Part shown: one piece after another, positions 22,441 through 35,803 of the stretch
Layout of the letters: every line of letters starts with the position of its first letter
Numbering within the stretch: position 1 is the stretch's first letter
DNA from: Membranipora membranacea
Lineage: Eukaryota; Bryozoa; Gymnolaemata; Cheilostomatida; Membraniporidae
NCBI GenBank assembly: GCA_914767715.1
Contig: OU612073.1
Coordinates: forward strand, 11,594,001-11,658,000
Length of the DNA stretch: 64,000 nucleotides
Reading direction: 5' to 3'
Translations under genes and position numbers: made by a program
The notes under the pieces: model-generated
The model's database searches: none
Told to the model about the DNA's origin: nothing
The model's input: only the letters and a program-made list of their open reading frames with translations

Positions 22441-25400
22441 ATGTTCTCTATACTCTCAGGATTTAAAACCACAGCAGCAACAAAGATGATAGTCTTCACA
22501 TTTAGCTTGATTCTCCTTGTCTCGGCGCCTGTATTTCCTGCGGAGCTTCCTATGACACCAACTCAATACAGATTTCTACAGCGAGCATTTCAGGACAGAA
22601 TTGATGTAAGTACTTTATATTCTTCTCATGTTCATGTCAGCATACCATATAGAGGAGTAAAGTATTCACAGGAGTAAAAATTTGCTATTTGGCACATGAT
22701 TGAAAGAGCTAACTTTGAAGCCAGTTTACATTTACTCCAGCACTTTATTTTATGTAGACCTCACCCTATACCTTAGCTGCTAGACTTAAAGTAAAATCTA
22801 GCTAACATTTACCTCCCTAGGGTATTCCGTCATTTCGTTTTGAGGACTTAATCCTATATGTTTTGACATTACTCATGCACATCCCTACTACTCACAGGCC
22901 TGCTGCAAAAGACTATCATACCATGTTATCCAGTTATCTCAAACCCTACAGGACAAGCAGAGGCATAAACTGCAGTGGGCGTCAGGTTGTCAAGTTGGAA
23001 TTAGGATGAGAGAGATTGCATATGAGTTTTTAGTCTTTGAAATGTCCTTTATCAAGGTGGCTCAAGTGACAGAAGTTTATATCGATCTGAGAGCTAATTT
23101 AAGCCTGGCAAGCTGCCTGGATTGTCTACACCCACACCACCCCCCCCCCCCCCGTCTCCCCTACCAATAACAAACAATTTTCATTGATGAGATATGCTAT
23201 CACTGAAAGCAAGGTTCTCTCAGTGCTTTGGAGCTGTGTTATTGGCAATATTAATGCGGATTAATTAGGCTAAGTCAGAGTGGACATAAGAAAACTTTGA
23301 GACTTGGGCTGAAAGGACTAAAATTTCTAGACTGGAATAACATAATTTATGAATCATAGAGTGTTGATAATGTTCTGTACATTCTAAATCATCTGGTCAG
23401 CAGCCTGTGTGGAAAAATATTTAGGCCAGACCGAATCTGTATCGCAATTCTTGAAAATCCTCACCTTTTTCACTTAACCCATGTGGCGTTTTCCCAGGGA
23501 GGGTGTTACTTCCGTTGGCAGAAAGATGAACAATGTGAAATATCATTGTCTAACTACTATACTGTTGAAAGTTCAAGTCATCCACCCAAGCTTTGTCACA
23601 AACCCTGCAACATTGAATTGATCTCTGTTTTTAGTTTTTCGACATACCCAAAGTTGTGAGGTTGGCGTTTCATGACTGCGTTGGAGGCTGTGATGGCTGT
23701 GTGGATCTGGATAATCCAAGCAATAGGGGTGAGGAAATTCATCAAACCATATGTCATTCAGCGGGTTTTTCAATTAGAATGAGAGCTGCTTTACTAATGC
23801 AAATTATCGCATCCCTGAAAGTGATCGCACACTTGGTCTTTAATTTAGAAAAAGTCCTATAGCTCCATCAATGAGTGAGTGATTTAGGAGCGAGACCCTA
23901 ACATGCGATTTTGGCTGTTTTTGATTAGAAGACCCCCTGAACACATGACTCATCTAGATTTTTAGTAATTCTTTAGTTGTACTAATGGTTATAATGCACT
24001 GATGAAGCAGTAGTTGGTATTGATCGAGTAGTTTGAGAATTGCCATCCATGCAATAACCATCCATGCAACGTAAAAAATCAGGTGTATTTTATGTCTGGG
24101 GGATGTCTAGTGTTATAGGGGTTAGTTATTGATCAATGGTGAACTGGATCTACCCAAGAATGGAGAACTCATAGAACATAATACCATCAAATCTGACCCC
24201 CTTGTGCCCGGCACTGGTACCTCATGCTACCAAACAAATCGAAGCGCAATTACCTGGTTTCTGTTTGTCTGCCGATGGTTGGGTACTCGAACTAAACCTC
24301 GCATGTAACTTGTACTATCCTATGCAACCACCCTTCATCATGTTTAAGCACTGAAACTGCGCCAGGATAGCTGGTAGTGGCATAACATTATCAACCACTT
24401 TAATGCTACTACTACCAGCTATCTCGGTACAGTTTGAGTGCTTAAACTACCCTTCATCATCAACCATTGATGCTAAACATTATAATGTATCCTCTTTCTG
24501 TATAGGGTTAGAGACAGTATGGGATTGGGCTGTCGACTTTAGAGCTCAATTCGCACAGATGTTGTCTATGGCTGATGTTGTTGCCTTTCTTGGTACCGAG
24601 GCACTTAAAACTGGAGCTGATCTTATAAGTAAGTTTTGGCCAGCACAATCACCTACTCTTGGGATAAAGTCTGCGATCTTACTTTCTGATGGCTGCACAA
24701 CACACGCTCAACCCCCCCCCCCCACCACAATATCTCACACTGATTATTTGTTACAGGCTATGATCATACTTAATAGCTATTAGCATATTAATAAAATGTT
24801 TGGCAATTTCAAATTTCTTGTCAATCTGCTCATTATGATTCAAAATCTGGAATATCTTAATTGTGCTCCCAAGGCAACGTGAGAATGCACAAATAAATAG
24901 CAATAACATGTTGAATTTTGGCAGGATACATTTCAGTTAACTACCTTGCACTGCATCACAGTGAGTTAAACCAAGGGCTCACATCCAATTCCTTGGTTTG
25001 ATGTTCCGGTCCTTTATACCTATTAAAATGGTACCAATACTATGATGTGGTAACTTACTTAGTGAAACACAGCAAACATTATAAATCAGCTCAAATTTTA
25101 GCTGATATAGAACAAAATGTCTTAAATTGTGTAATTTTGAGCGTACATTGCTTCAGGTTGACCCCCTATAAAGCATTTGATTGTTAGGGGCTACTTACGC
25201 TCCCCGTGAAGTCATCTAATTCATCTAGTTCACATTGTCCCAGATGACACTATGCCATCCCAGAATGCTTATCCCAGTCATATTATAACATTCATCCCAG
25301 ATAGCCATCCCAGATAGCCATCCCAGTCAATGTGAACCAGAAAATGACACAATCCCAGACTGTCTGGGTCCGTCCGGGATAGCATCGGGAAAGTTTGACG

Positions 25401-27953
25401 CTTACGAACTTTCCCGATGCTATTCCAGACGGACCCAGACAGTCTGGGACAGTCTGACATTTTCTGGTTCACATTGACTGGGATGGCTATCTGGGATGAA
25501 TGTTATAATGTGACTGGGATAGGCATCTGGGATGGCACCCTATTGTCATCCGGGACAATGTGAACCAAGCCTAAGGCACTTGAGCTGAATTGTTTATACC
25601 TGATAATATCTTATTATGAGGAACCTGTAGCCTTGATACCCCACCAGGGTGTGATTGCTGATTCATTGCGCTATTATGTGGTGAGCAATAATATCTAGAC
25701 TCTAACAGGTTTAAGTCTGGTTTTATTTGATCCCTACGAATGGAGCACAGATAAATCAGATGTGGTCCCATTTGAAGCTCACAATGGTGATATTTAATTG
25801 ATGTTATTCAACATAAAACAATAATTATATTCACTTATTTCTGTAATCTTTGCTCCATCTCTCTGGTAATTGCAATAACTGTTGAACGAACAATTTTAGT
25901 AAGATTTATCTGAACCATTGGTTTTATTGTGACTGTTTTCTTGGTGTTTTCCACAGATAACACAGTTGAAGTAGATTACTGGGTAGGCAGAAAAGACTGT
26001 AACTCCAGTAAAGGCCTCCCAAAGCGCACATTTATAGGTCATGATGCAATGGATGGAATTGAAAAACTCGGAAATGAATTCAGCTTAACCACAAGAGAAG
26101 CTGTCGCTCTTATGGGTATGTGAGATAAAAGGCTACTTTAAGTTCCCAACCTGTGTTGATCAGTAAACAATTGAGGCACTCCCAAATATTCAAACGGATC
26201 GCTATCACAGGACAAAAAGATTTCTGTGTTACCAATTCCTAGAACAATTTTATTCCCTTTGATGGCGGAGTGATATGCGGAAGTCAGATATTGAGGCACA
26301 ATCTCCTTATGATCTGTCTGTCTCTTGAGGGACCGAACGTGTCGCCGCGAATTCCATAACGTATTTGGAGAGAGAAACTGAATAACATGCTTTCCTTTTA
26401 GACAGCAGTGAGTTTTTTATCATTAATACTTTATCTCGAGAGACAGATTTCAAATACTGTTGCTGACTTTTTGTTTGCTGACATTTGCAGGTTGCCACTC
26501 GCTGGGTGGAATGCATCGTAGGAACTCTGGCTTCACCCTTGATCCAACAAGTTCAGACAGATCGGCCTGGGACTTAACACCCATCGGTCTGGATGCTGAG
26601 TTCTTCCGTGAAATTGTCAATGAAAACTGGGTATCTAGGAGCATCTCTAATGAGTTTGTCAAGTGAGTAGGGGGGGGGGGGGGTGGGTTGGCTCTACTTT
26701 TAAAGTCAGATATAGGAATATAAATTTGAAAGCTCTGCATCTATAAGCTCCTTTCTTGTGATTATAGGGACGCCTCACAAAAAGGCTCATGCTAAAGTTT
26801 CATCCCACGTTGATAACCCATTCTCCAAAATTTAAATAGTACAGCGCTCCTTGACAGTAATAGTTTTAACAAATTCATATGATAAACTTTACCGTTTACT
26901 TTTTGATTGCTTGTGCATGTTTTCATGTGTCCGAGTGGCTTGATCGGCAAATGAAGTTGTATATTATCATATATGTTATGTTGTTATATAAATATATAGA
27001 TAAATACTATAGTCGTGAAGATTTAACACTCTAAAACGAATACATTGATCCTTTTTCAGCGCTTCCTTTTGGACAAATACAAAGGGAGAAGAAAATCTAA
27101 TGATGTTAAATGCTGACATGGCAATGTTTAAAAACTATACATTAACTGGAGACTTTGATACTCCTAGCTGTGATGTGATTAATAGAACGTCGTGTCCGAT
27201 GGCTTCTTCACACAATCATGTGAGTGACTATCTTCTTTTTTTTTTCACTTTATTGACATGTCTTTTGACATGGTAGTAATTGTGATTGGAATAAGTTCAA
27301 CTATTTTTAAAACAAACTTTGAAAGTCAGCGATGGGTTTTCACGTACAGTCAGCATTAGTATATCCCTCGTGATATGCATGATTATTTATCTTTCGTGAA
27401 TTGCAAGCAACATGTAATGTAAATCAACCAAATGCAATTGTAGACAATGTAATTTTAGCATGATAACCTTTTACTTTTTACATGAACAATTTAAATCCAG
27501 TGGATTTTTGTGAGAAGTTGGTCATTAGAACTCCATTGCACATGTTGACAATTACAATCAAAGAAATTAGCCACCCCTTCAAACTTACGTTTTAATTGCA
27601 GACTGAAGGGTTTGCACTCAAATGACAAAAAACCTGCTTCAGAGAGAATGTAAGGACATAGGCAAACAAGAAATTATTGTACCCTGATCAGCTGCGTATC
27701 TTGATACCAGGACACAAATACCATGATATGTTTGTTAATAGGCTACACATCAAACATCACAAATTTTCTGCTAACAAACCGTCAACCTTTTTGCATTGTT
27801 TCCTTATTGTTCATATTACTTCTTCAGGTGCTGGAGTTTGCAGGAGATGAGCTCGCATTTCTTGAGACACTCGGTGTCGCGTTCGCTAAAATGATCAACG
27901 GGAATGGAGAAGGGATGTACTCTGTGGCTAATTCCCCTGATTTAATATTTTAA
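22441..27953 (+). CDS. Peroxidase A: secreted plant-type haem peroxidase, seven exons
   Basis: Exons: 22441-22605, 23635-23728, 24506-24628, 25957-26115, 26491-26662, 27060-27219, 27828-27953; 332 aa, all phases consistent. A second Met at 22486 gives a tighter signal peptide (MIVFTFSLILLVSAPVFP). Distal site VVRLAFHDC (Arg64, His68), followed by GGCDGC. Proximal site VALMGCHSLGG (His183). LMMLNADMAMFK (Asp257) matches the buried Asp that hydrogen-bonds the proximal His. The end, FLETLGVAFAKMINGN, matches the last helix of the peroxidase fold. These features identify the non-animal haem peroxidase superfamily (PF00141), which uses H2O2 to oxidise small substrates. The signal peptide and Cys after HDC recall secreted class II/III enzymes; the GCHSLG block resembles class I. 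AATAAA at 28518-28523. Same-strand paralogue B starts 1.7 kb downstream. Confidence 0.9.
24344..24447. repeat. Hairpin repeat in intron 2 of peroxidase A
   Basis: Imperfect ~45-bp arms: AGCACTGAAACTG..AGGATAGCTGGTAGT on the left, ACTACCAGCTATCTCGGTACAGTTTGAGTGCT on the right read as complement. The right end lies ~60 bp before the acceptor of exon 3. Related pieces (CAACTCAAGCGGT, GAGCA.TCAAACT) recur near 32455-32515 and 36480-36735, so this is a dispersed family. Confidence 0.55.
25228..25565. mobile_element. 338-bp foldback element in intron 3 of peroxidase A
   Basis: The whole element is a long imperfect palindrome. The outer ends read GTTCACATTGTCC and GGACAATGTGAAC; the centre pairs CGGGAAAGTT with AACTTTCCCG around a short loop near 25392-25407. 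Internally, the motif ATCCCAGATAGCC and its complement recur several times. No coding content and no clear target duplication. It would fold into a nearly continuous hairpin in the pre-mRNA. Confidence 0.8.
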
Positions 27954-29654
27954 TCAAACTCTCTAGTTTTTTTGTGCAACCCATAATAGTATTTTTACAC
28001 ACATGATAACCCTAGTTTTATAATACTCATGCAGTCTGCTCGTCAATGAGGGATCACCAACATTAAATATAGTTATATTATTGTCATGCTTTCAGATCGA
28101 GTATTGAACAATTGTTAAATATTTTCATTACAATTTGTTTATATGCACCCCATATGCACCCATATGCACCCCATACATGTGACAATGATTGTGTCTCTAA
28201 CTCCCTTACAGGGTGTGTCTGTGAGACCGCATTACCAGTATTACTATTATTCATGAGCAGAATCAGATTCAGGTATCATCCATTTGGGTATAAGCTAATT
28301 TTATATCAGAGATAAAACTTTATTTTGTCATAGGATTTTTCTTCAAATACATATTACCTAATAAGCTTTTTTTAAATTGTTGATAAATGAGAAAGTAAGA
28401 ATACAACTTTTGACAGCCTAGCCTGCCTTGGTTGTTTCATTGTGTGGGAAAGCGGAGGCGACTGAGCCTAACTTTATTTTTAACAAAAGATAGAGTAGTG
28501 TGGACAAGTAGCATGCCAATAAAATGTATAATAATGATAGAAACTCAATCCCACTGGGGCATAGAGATTTGCAATCGATTTCACTGGAAGTTATTCCACC
28601 ATATGAAATGAGAAGTCAACTCCGTTAAAGAGGACTCCAATATATTACTTATCATAGTTTCAAATTATCAAACCTTTCGCATACATCACACATCACATGC
28701 TTATCTGAGCACATATCTCTGTTCATAAGGATAAAAAACAGATGAATTTCTTTTGAGAACCTGCTTCATTTAAACCCGTAGAGCACAGATCGGATCAATA
28801 CTCATGACGTTCACAACCAAATTAGTGCTTTCTTTTGATGTTTAGCCAAGGAGTTAAAGTCTTCTTGGTTAAGTCATCAGTAATCGGATATTGTAATGGA
28901 TGGGTTATCATCGGTAGATGATAATTTTTGGATCAAAGTATGGGAGCCATTTTATGTGTCCGGTTTACCATACCTCACATCCTAATATGTTATCCCGAGT
29001 TGGCAACAAGAAATTAAGCTTTATGTTAATCTCCAAGTCACACCCATATAAATGCTCGAATCCTCCACAACATTACTGCCATAAATTATGTTGCTTCATT
29101 AAGAATGATTGATTTGACATTTTTAATTTTTTATCACAATGTTTTGAGAGGGCTAAGGCCAGAGGTTCTCGCTTCAGTTTAGTTCGAGAACCGCTCGTCA
29201 TTTTGAGACGGTTAGCATTGAGCAGCTTATTTCCACATACCTCGGTCGCATAGGTAAGTACTTTTTACCATCCCATGTTCAGTGTTATCTGAATGCTATC
29301 TGAATGCTTTTTGTCAACTAAATATTCAAAATTTTAGTTTGCTATGGTAACATGTAGGTTGTTTTGACAACCAAGCGTGTGGATTCAATCCATAATTAAT
29401 TATTTGATTGTCAAAACCCTACACTCGGTTCTGTGAACAATGCGTGTTTAGGATCATTAGATCTATCGCAGAGATATAGTTAATTGTCTGGATGTTTCGC
29501 GACATTACCAGTGTGAAACTCAATTTGCGTACAGCTCATGCTTTTGATGTTTTCTCATTTGAAATAAAAAGAATTAGCAGATAGACCCTGAACTTTGGAT
29601 CGGTGGAACTAAACTTTCTCCTGTCAGCACAAGTTTATACTCTGGACAATCATC
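27954..29654. other. Spacer between peroxidases A and B
   Basis: 1.7 kb with the presumed A polyadenylation signal (AATAAA, 28518) and the B promoter region. A short tandem of ATGCACCC(C)AT lies at 28143-28173. No other gene recognised. Confidence 0.4.
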
Positions 29655-32600
29655 ATGCTGGCGCTCAGACTTGTGGTGACTCTCTCGGTGGTATGTATCG
29701 CTCTCGCTCAGAACAGAAAGCTCACTCCATCTCAGTACAAATTTATGCAGATGGGATTTCAGGACAGATATGATGTAAGTAAATCCTTCTTTTTTCCTTT
29801 GTATTAGTTAAATTTGCAAGGTTCTATCTCAGTCCAAAGACAGAGAATTAAAGGTGTCTTAGGGACGCGGTCGCCATATTCGGCCTCCAACACTTGTGTG
29901 CTACTACAGGTCAGGTGCTTTAACCTACTGAGCCACCTACGACCGACAAAGTACATTGATAAGCACCAACTAGCGCTAAGCTTTTTGCGGTGGTTATTAG
30001 GCGTAGGGCTTTGTTGAATATGTGGTGCTGTTAGTGATGTAACACAGAACTTGTAGAAAAGATTAGTTCCCGGTGAAACACTTTCTTAACATGACTACTA
30101 ATCTTATATCATCATTGGCCATTCCCCTAAAATCCAACATAACAACATAATCCATACCTGACTATGATTCATTTAAGATATGTCAAACTACATTGAAACA
30201 GCGCAATCATTTGCTGTCCGTGAAGTTGTGATTATTTTTGTTTTCTAGCTGTTTGGTATGCCTCAGCTAGTAAGGATGGCCTACCATGACTGTGTAGGGG
30301 GGTGTGATGGTTGTGTGGATATGACCAATCCTAGTAACACAGGTATGAACCACCAAGGACTCTTAATAATAGTAGTAGTAGTACCCATTTATCTTCAGCG
30401 GTAGTACCTAATGCTCATATTCATACACTTGAGCTGATCTGATCTTTATATTGATTATTCATTAAACAGGGTTTTAAAATCATATTTTTAAACATTCTAG
30501 CCCGCCCTGTCTTCCCTAGAAGTACAAGCATTAACAACCAGACCCTTTCCTCTCTGTTTTCTAGGCACCATCCGTCTTAGGTATCCCTTGTTTTTTTAAG
30601 ACCCTCAAGACCATGTCATGTCATCACAGGCTGAATATTAAAAGCTGATATATATTTATTCTACTCATTTCATGGAAGTGGATTATAGATATAATGAAGA
30701 TGCATGGTACCAATCTGTCCTAGAGTAAATCTTTGGAGATTTAAATTGGGGTTTTTGTGGCGATGATGTTAAACAACAAAAGTCATGTTATGTAAAAAAC
30801 AGTCTGAAGGCTTTCTTACATACAAAGAGGACTGAGAATGACAGATTATATTTAAGCTTCACTTTTTACTCTCTACTTTGTTAAGCTTTCTTCCTTTAGA
30901 ACAAGTTAGTTCCCTCTGTGAATGGGGATGCATACCTAAAAAGCTGTTTATCAAGCCGACTTTTGCAATAGCAATTCGCTACTTCAAATGGAACTAACTT
31001 GTTCTAGTACTGCTTGTGTGCCACACGTTGATTCCATCCTTAATGAAACATGAGTATCAGCATTTCTTTTTGGATCTGATTGTAGGATTACAGGCTGCAT
31101 GGGACTGGACTCTTGATTTCAAAAATGACTTTGCACCTCAGCTATCCATGGCAGACACCATTGCTTTTCTTGGTATAGAAGCACTGAAATTAGGAGCAAG
31201 TCAGAGCAGTAAGTGATCAAATACACACAAAGTATAGTCTGAATACAAGTAATATAAATTACATATATATTATATAGTTATATAATAACATTCCACGCAT
31301 ATGTTTGTCCTGGAAAGCGCTATGTAGAAAAAATGGCCAGAGATTCCATTCCAAGGCGTTTTTTATTTGCATCCTATCGCATGCATGACTACAACATTTT
31401 GGAATGGAATTCATAGAATATTCCAGCAATATTTATGATTTACATAAATACATTAGTAAGGTGAGATGAGATAAGACATCTACATGGTTTCCAACCAATT
31501 GAGCATGATATCCCTGCATATACCAATGGTTACCACAAAACAGTGCAAAAAATTTCCCCTGCAAGCATTCAGAAATATTTCAGCTTCGGTCGATTCTTTC
31601 TTGGTAGGTGTTTTTGATTTGTGCTTTTGTAATCATTTAATTCCGTTCCCATGGTTACACCTACCTGCCCTGATTATCCTTTCTATTCTGAACTGGTTTG
31701 TCAGGTTGTGGATTTGGCACAATGGCCTAGTAACAACACTAATTATTTTCTAATGTCAAAATGTTAATAAACTGGCAAAGATCAACAACAGCCAGCTCTT
31801 TAATTTATATGTCACAGAGTCTCACCGACCCATAACAATTCATCATTGATCAATGTCAATGATCGTAACACACCCAAATGCCTGCACATCCGCGTCTATA
31901 TCCTTATGGCTTAAACACACTGACAGTGGTTGCAACCTCAGCAGATTCTCAATGTTTTTATACACATTAATACTCTGAGGCTTATATGTTAGTAATGTAA
32001 CTTCACATCTTTTTTTGCGGTCACAAATGTGTGATGCGGACTGTTACCATTACATCACACAATACTGACGTAAAATATAAGAAATGTATCAAATTTCTCA
32101 TTGATCTTCGTAAAATAACCCTATTCAACTTTTAATCTGAGCCATAATTCTATGACCTGATAAGGTTAAATGCTTCCCATTGAACTCATCGAGACTATTT
32201 TGACAGATAACACGATAAACATAGATTTCTGGGTTGGAAGGAAAGACTGTGACTCAAGCAAAGGTATGCCAAAGCGAACTTTTATTCAGCATCATGAGAT
32301 GGACGGTATGAAGAGGCTCTCTGATCTGTTCGGACTAACACCAGAGGAATGTGTAGCTCTTATGGGTAAGTACTGGATTTAAGCATACAAGCTCCACATA
32401 TCTCCCAGTTAGAGTGGTTAGATTTGGCCTGGAATGGCTTGCTCATCACCATCAACCAACGGCAGTGGTCGATAATAGAATCCCACTAGGAGCAACAACG
32501 GCAAAGTTTGAGCACTTTTGCTTCAACATACGTCTTCAACTGGCAGGCTGTTGGTGGGGGCAAGAGTCTGGGAGGGGGGTGGGGGGTGGCACAGGCCAAC

Positions 32601-35378
32601 ATCACACCACTCATAGATAGAACGGCTCTTAGAGTAATACACGTATTTTATAGTATTTTCAGTATGAATTGATTATGATTGATCAATCCAATTCTTCTAC
32701 AATGCAAAAGCTGAGGAGCAGGCAGAGTTAGACCAGACATTACACAATAAATGTACTGGTGGTGCTTGCTGGCCAATACGATAGTTCAAAGATTAATATT
32801 TTGTAGGGCTGGGAAAAAAATTGCGTTATTTATAAGATTAACGCGATTAATCCATATTGAGATTAATCTGATTAACTCAAAGATTAATTTTAATCTTAAA
32901 AAAAACCAGTTTTTTTTCTTTTTTATGATTTTTTCTTTTTGATTTTATTGGCTGTTGAGGCCACTGAGAACATGCAATATCGAGATGAAAAGTATAGGAC
33001 TATGCTGATTGTAAGAAAAATGTTTGAAAGTCTGGTCAAGTTTTCCAAAAACAAAACTAAAGGTGATTACATTTACATGTAGCTATAAATTAATAACTCA
33101 ATCACTCAACAAAAGTTTCATATTTGGAAGGAAAGCCTATCATAAGTCCATATCTATAAAAAAGATATTGCTTGATTTCTTCTTCGGTGAGTGGTCCTGT
33201 AATCAACCAGATGGGAAGATTAAAAGTAACAGTAATCGCAGATTAACTGAACATGTCAAGATTAAGATCAATTTTCTTTAATCTTGCACAGCCCTAATAT
33301 TTTGTAATACTTCGGTTCCCTACATTACTCAACAAAAAACCAAATAATGAGACCACAGCTAGACTTTAATGGTGCGCAGGAAGCTATTTGCGACCATAGA
33401 CGGTCAATGTGTGGGTCAGGCGAGTTAGTTTGTTACCTAGCGATTGGCTTTACAAACACAATTAGGGGTTATTTGTGACATATACCAATACTTAGCCTAA
33501 CTAGCTAGTTATCCCCTAAGTGAGACACATTTTTCTCAAAATACCACATAGTAGATCTTTATCATAAAATTGCAACAGAAATAAATGATCTACCTCTTAC
33601 ATTGTGAAGCAGCATCACTGCTCATTTTTTTTCAAAATCAGGCTCTTGCAATATTCATATGTTAATTGTTCATGACAAAACAAAAGGTAATATAAATATA
33701 TAGGTAATATATATGCAGTCTGATTTATAGTCTCCGTGTTTCAGGCTGTCACTCACTCGGAGGAATGCAGAGAGAGAACTCAGGTTTCACCATGCCTATT
33801 ACTTTCAGAGGTAGAATACCATGGGACAGAACTCCCCTCGGCCTGGACAACCAGTATTATGGAGAAATGCTCTCGGGAGATTGGGTCCCAAAACCGATGT
33901 CCAATGAGATTGTGAAGTACGTGAAATCATGTGTTAATGCCCACAAGTTTATTACCCTGCATTTACACTGCGAATTCTCCTATCAGATTTTGAATATATT
34001 TAAGTTATCACCGGAAACGACCGAAAGGTTTACGTTTAGTGATCTTGCTAAAAATTCCAGATTCTCAGTTGCTTGCTTGCTTCCATTGAAAGCTTAGATA
34101 AAAACAAAATCTGATGGGGGAAATTCTGACAGAAAATCTTATGACAGCTGGAGAAACAATATTTTTGAGTGTCATCATTTGAGTATTTCCAAGCTTTGAC
34201 TCTTATCTTATTATCTAAAATAAATCAATCTCATATCTTATCTTATCTTGATCAATTACTGACGATATATGATCATAAATATTTACTAGGAAGTATTTTA
34301 TTAGGCCCTACAGATGTTCTTTCAAGTTTATAATAAAAGTGTTTTTGTTTTGCCTTCTATCAATGAAACTGCTAAATAGTAAATATTCTAACAATTTTAG
34401 TAAATAGCCATAATTCAGTATCAAGACCATTTTGGAAAAGTTATTTTCACATTTGTATTTCCAGCTCAACATTTTGGACTAAGGGACCAGTAGAACAGCT
34501 GATGATGCTAAACGCTGACATGGCTCTGTTTAAGAACTTTACTGTCTCCGGAGAGATGGACACTCCAAGCTGTACTGAGATCAACTTCACCTCCTGCCCT
34601 GTCCAATCAAATGACTTTGACCATGTGAGTTAAATCTGTCATATTAACATTTGGCACATCTACACTACCCAATCAGCAGTCACAACTGTACATTTTTACA
34701 TTTTTCACTCCTGAAAAGATACAATGACCAGTGGCTGGCGCAAGATCTGTCTTGGTCATTGTGAAGCATCTTGGGGTGTTGCGAGCAGTCATGATGACTA
34801 GCACATAGACCCGAATTATCTCACACAAGAAGCACAAGACTTGCTGGAGTCAATACACCCTAATCCCTGTACCGTTCAGAACTTGGTAATTCCGTAATGT
34901 CCTATTATACCATATCATGATAGGATATGAAAATGACCATCGGGAAATTCAATTCCAGTGTAACCAAGTTAATGGCAGATAAGATTGACTTGGTCTTCCA
35001 GGGGATACATGGTTGAAGTTGCATTGTGGGACACTACTGTTATTATGCTCAATATCATTTGAGACAAGCCCTTGGAACGGCTACCATCAGACAGCTCTTC
35101 GGTAATCTCTTTGTTAAATTCATACTCATGTTTTCCCAAATAGTCATTTGTGTGAGCAACCCTTATGCATTGTGCGCCAAAACTATGCCAGTAACTTCAA
35201 GAGAAGACAAATCCATGTTCATATTCATGTATTGCGTATTTCTTTTCTTCAGGTATTGGCATTTGCTAGAGATGAGGATGTATTTCTACAGACACTCAGC
35301 ACTGCCTTTGGTAAGATGATCAATGGAAACAAAGCTGGTATGTTCTCTATAGGAACAGCGCCTGACTATTCAGGCTGA
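29655..35378 (+). CDS. Peroxidase B: secreted plant-type haem peroxidase, seven exons
   Basis: Exons: 29655-29774, 30249-30342, 31086-31208, 32207-32365, 33745-33916, 34465-34624, 35253-35378; 317 aa. The start gives a textbook signal peptide (MLALRLVVTLSVVCIALAQ). Distal site LVRMAYHDC (Arg49, His53), proximal site VALMGCHSLGG (His168), buried Asp in LMMLNADMALFK (~242), C-terminal helix FLQTLSTAFGKMINGN. Exons 2 to 7 have exactly the lengths of gene A (94, 123, 159, 172, 160, 126 nt), proving a recent common gene structure. All catalytic residues are intact, so an active extracellular H2O2-dependent oxidase is likely; the substrate is unknown. Intron 4 carries a hAT-like MITE and intron 1 a SINE head. 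AATAAA at 35631-35636. Convergent with gene C, stop codons 425 bp apart. Confidence 0.92.
29840..29945 (-). mobile_element. tRNA-derived SINE fragment in intron 1 of peroxidase B
   Basis: Read on the minus strand, TGGCTCAGTAGG (29924-29935) is a perfect A box and ~40 nt later GGAGGCCGAATATGG resembles a decayed B box, followed by an unrelated tail (CCTAAGACACCTTTAATTC). No acceptor-stem pairing, so not a tRNA gene. A different head from the SINE at 44123. Confidence 0.45.
30898..31005. repeat. Small TIR repeat in intron 2 of peroxidase B
   Basis: Perfect 16-bp inverted ends, AGAACAAGTTAGTTCC and GGAACTAACTTGTTCT, 108 bp in total, ending 80 bp before the exon-3 acceptor. A related end (GAACAAACTTGTTCTAG) is at 37489-37506. 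Confidence 0.6.
32804..33296. mobile_element. hAT-like MITE, 493 bp, in intron 4 of peroxidase B
   Basis: Begins TAGGGCTGGG and ends CAGCCCTA, flanked by a perfect 8-bp duplication ATATTTTG (32796-32803 and 33297-33304), the hallmark of hAT transposition. The interior is rich in GATTAA/TTAATC motifs and has no transposase. Confidence 0.85.
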
Positions 35379-35803
35379 ACAAAGTAGTCGAGCAGCACAA
35401 GTTATTTTTTTACCTTTAGTATTAACTTTACCATTTCAAAAGCATGTTTTTGAGTTATTATCGCGAGTTTCAAGTCTTATATTTTATAAGTGCAAAAAAC
35501 GAGTCAACACTTTTTCACATCAATAATCTTCTTTGCTCAATATTTGTGTAGAATTTACAACAATGTTACTTGGACTTATGTTTACTATGATATGTTGGTT
35601 TTCTATTTTGATCACGCATAGTCAGAAAGGAATAAAACGCACGGTGTTAATGACACAAATATATCATAATAATGTATAAAAATAAGAGAGCAATTTCACC
35701 AAAAAAACGAAGTAAATAAAACATAAGAGTTTTGTGTTAATCAGATGTCACCTGGGATTCCCAAGTCACCTGGGATTCCCAAACCAAAGTCTCCTCATTC
35801 TCA

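Noticed and set aside
33765-34097. 110-codon open frame extending peroxidase B exon 5
   Set aside because: It runs past a donor at 33917 that is conserved in position with gene A; the extension has no peroxidase similarity.
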